From: an uncultured Calothrix sp.
GTDB lineage: Bacteria; Cyanobacteriota; Cyanobacteriia; Cyanobacteriales; Nostocaceae
Assembly (NCBI GenBank): GCA_937884685.1
Contig: CAKZYM010001096.1
Location: 1-5,164 of the forward strand
Length of the DNA stretch: 5,164 nucleotides
Direction: 5' to 3'
The translations under genes and the position numbers were made by a program. Shown here piece by piece: positions 5,121 through 5,164 of this stretch; position 1 is the stretch's first letter, and each line of letters starts with the position of its first letter. The notes beneath the pieces were generated by a model. It did no database searches and had not been told where the DNA came from. It saw only the letters and a list, made by a program, of their open reading frames with translations.

Positions 5121-5146
5121 TAACTCCTAACTCCTAACTCCTAACT
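5121..5146. repeat. Heptad array TAACTCC, 3.7 copies
   Basis: TAACTCC is repeated three times perfectly (5121-5141) plus a partial TAACT. Its reverse complement, as GAGTTAG in another register, occurs twice at 1488-1501, so the family is dispersed. Confidence 0.9.
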
Positions 5147-5164
5147 TTTTTTCACCATTAACGG

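Larger units (their letters stand above)
4806..5164. other. Non-coding region after psbT
   Basis: These 359 bp contain two hairpins (4821-4837 and 4874-4924) and then three heptad arrays nearly to the window edge. No ORF is credible: the repeats give low-complexity translations only, and neither psbH nor psbN is visible on either strand. Confidence 0.8.

Noticed and set aside
4925..5146. Repeat cluster as a CRISPR array
   Set aside because: Units are 7 bp and directly contiguous, with no unique spacers; this is tandem heptad repeat DNA.

Overview
This window is a piece of cyanobacterial chromosome, most likely from a filamentous, probably heterocyst-forming (Nostocales-type) species. The basis is an unmistakable photosystem II pair (psbB, psbT), AT-rich spacers, one HIP1-type GCGATCGC octamer, and many 7-bp tandem repeats of the STRR class known from Nostoc/Calothrix-like genomes. 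The genus cannot be fixed from the sequence alone.

Layout. Positions 1-1386 (minus strand) hold the N-terminal 462 codons of a lipoprotein solute-binding protein of the peptide/nickel ABC transporter family (SBP_bac_5); its C-terminus lies beyond the left edge. Positions 1387-1881 are a divergent spacer with the putative control region of that gene (an 8-bp inverted repeat over a possible -10) and three patches of heptad repeats. Positions 1882-2217 (plus) encode a small tryptophan-rich soluble protein of unknown function. Positions 2218-3004 are a long non-coding leader before psbB, with a heptad patch, a HIP1 octamer and a palindromic cluster at 2590-2619 that contains two overlapping GTA-N8-TAC (NtcA-like) motifs. 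Positions 3005-4537 encode CP47 (psbB), full length at 510 residues. Positions 4538-4700 are the psbB-psbT spacer with a 9-bp inverted repeat. Positions 4701-4805 encode PsbT (34 residues, too short for ordinary ORF calling). After it come two hairpins, the second a good intrinsic terminator (4874-4924), and then a dense cluster of three heptad arrays (4925-5146) running almost to the right edge.

How the parts work together. psbB and psbT probably form one transcription unit: both products sit together in the PSII core, the spacer is short, no terminator separates them, and a terminator follows psbT. The solute-binding protein is a separate, divergently transcribed uptake component. The small unknown gene has its own start and ribosome-binding site and is separated from psbB by 787 bp, so it is probably not co-transcribed with it.

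I found no convincing undescribed multigene system. The points most worth a second look are the NtcA-like cluster upstream of psbB, the 12-bp tandem duplication inside a lumenal loop of psbB, the psbB-psbT spacer hairpin, the small unknown protein, and the higher-order structure of the heptad arrays.
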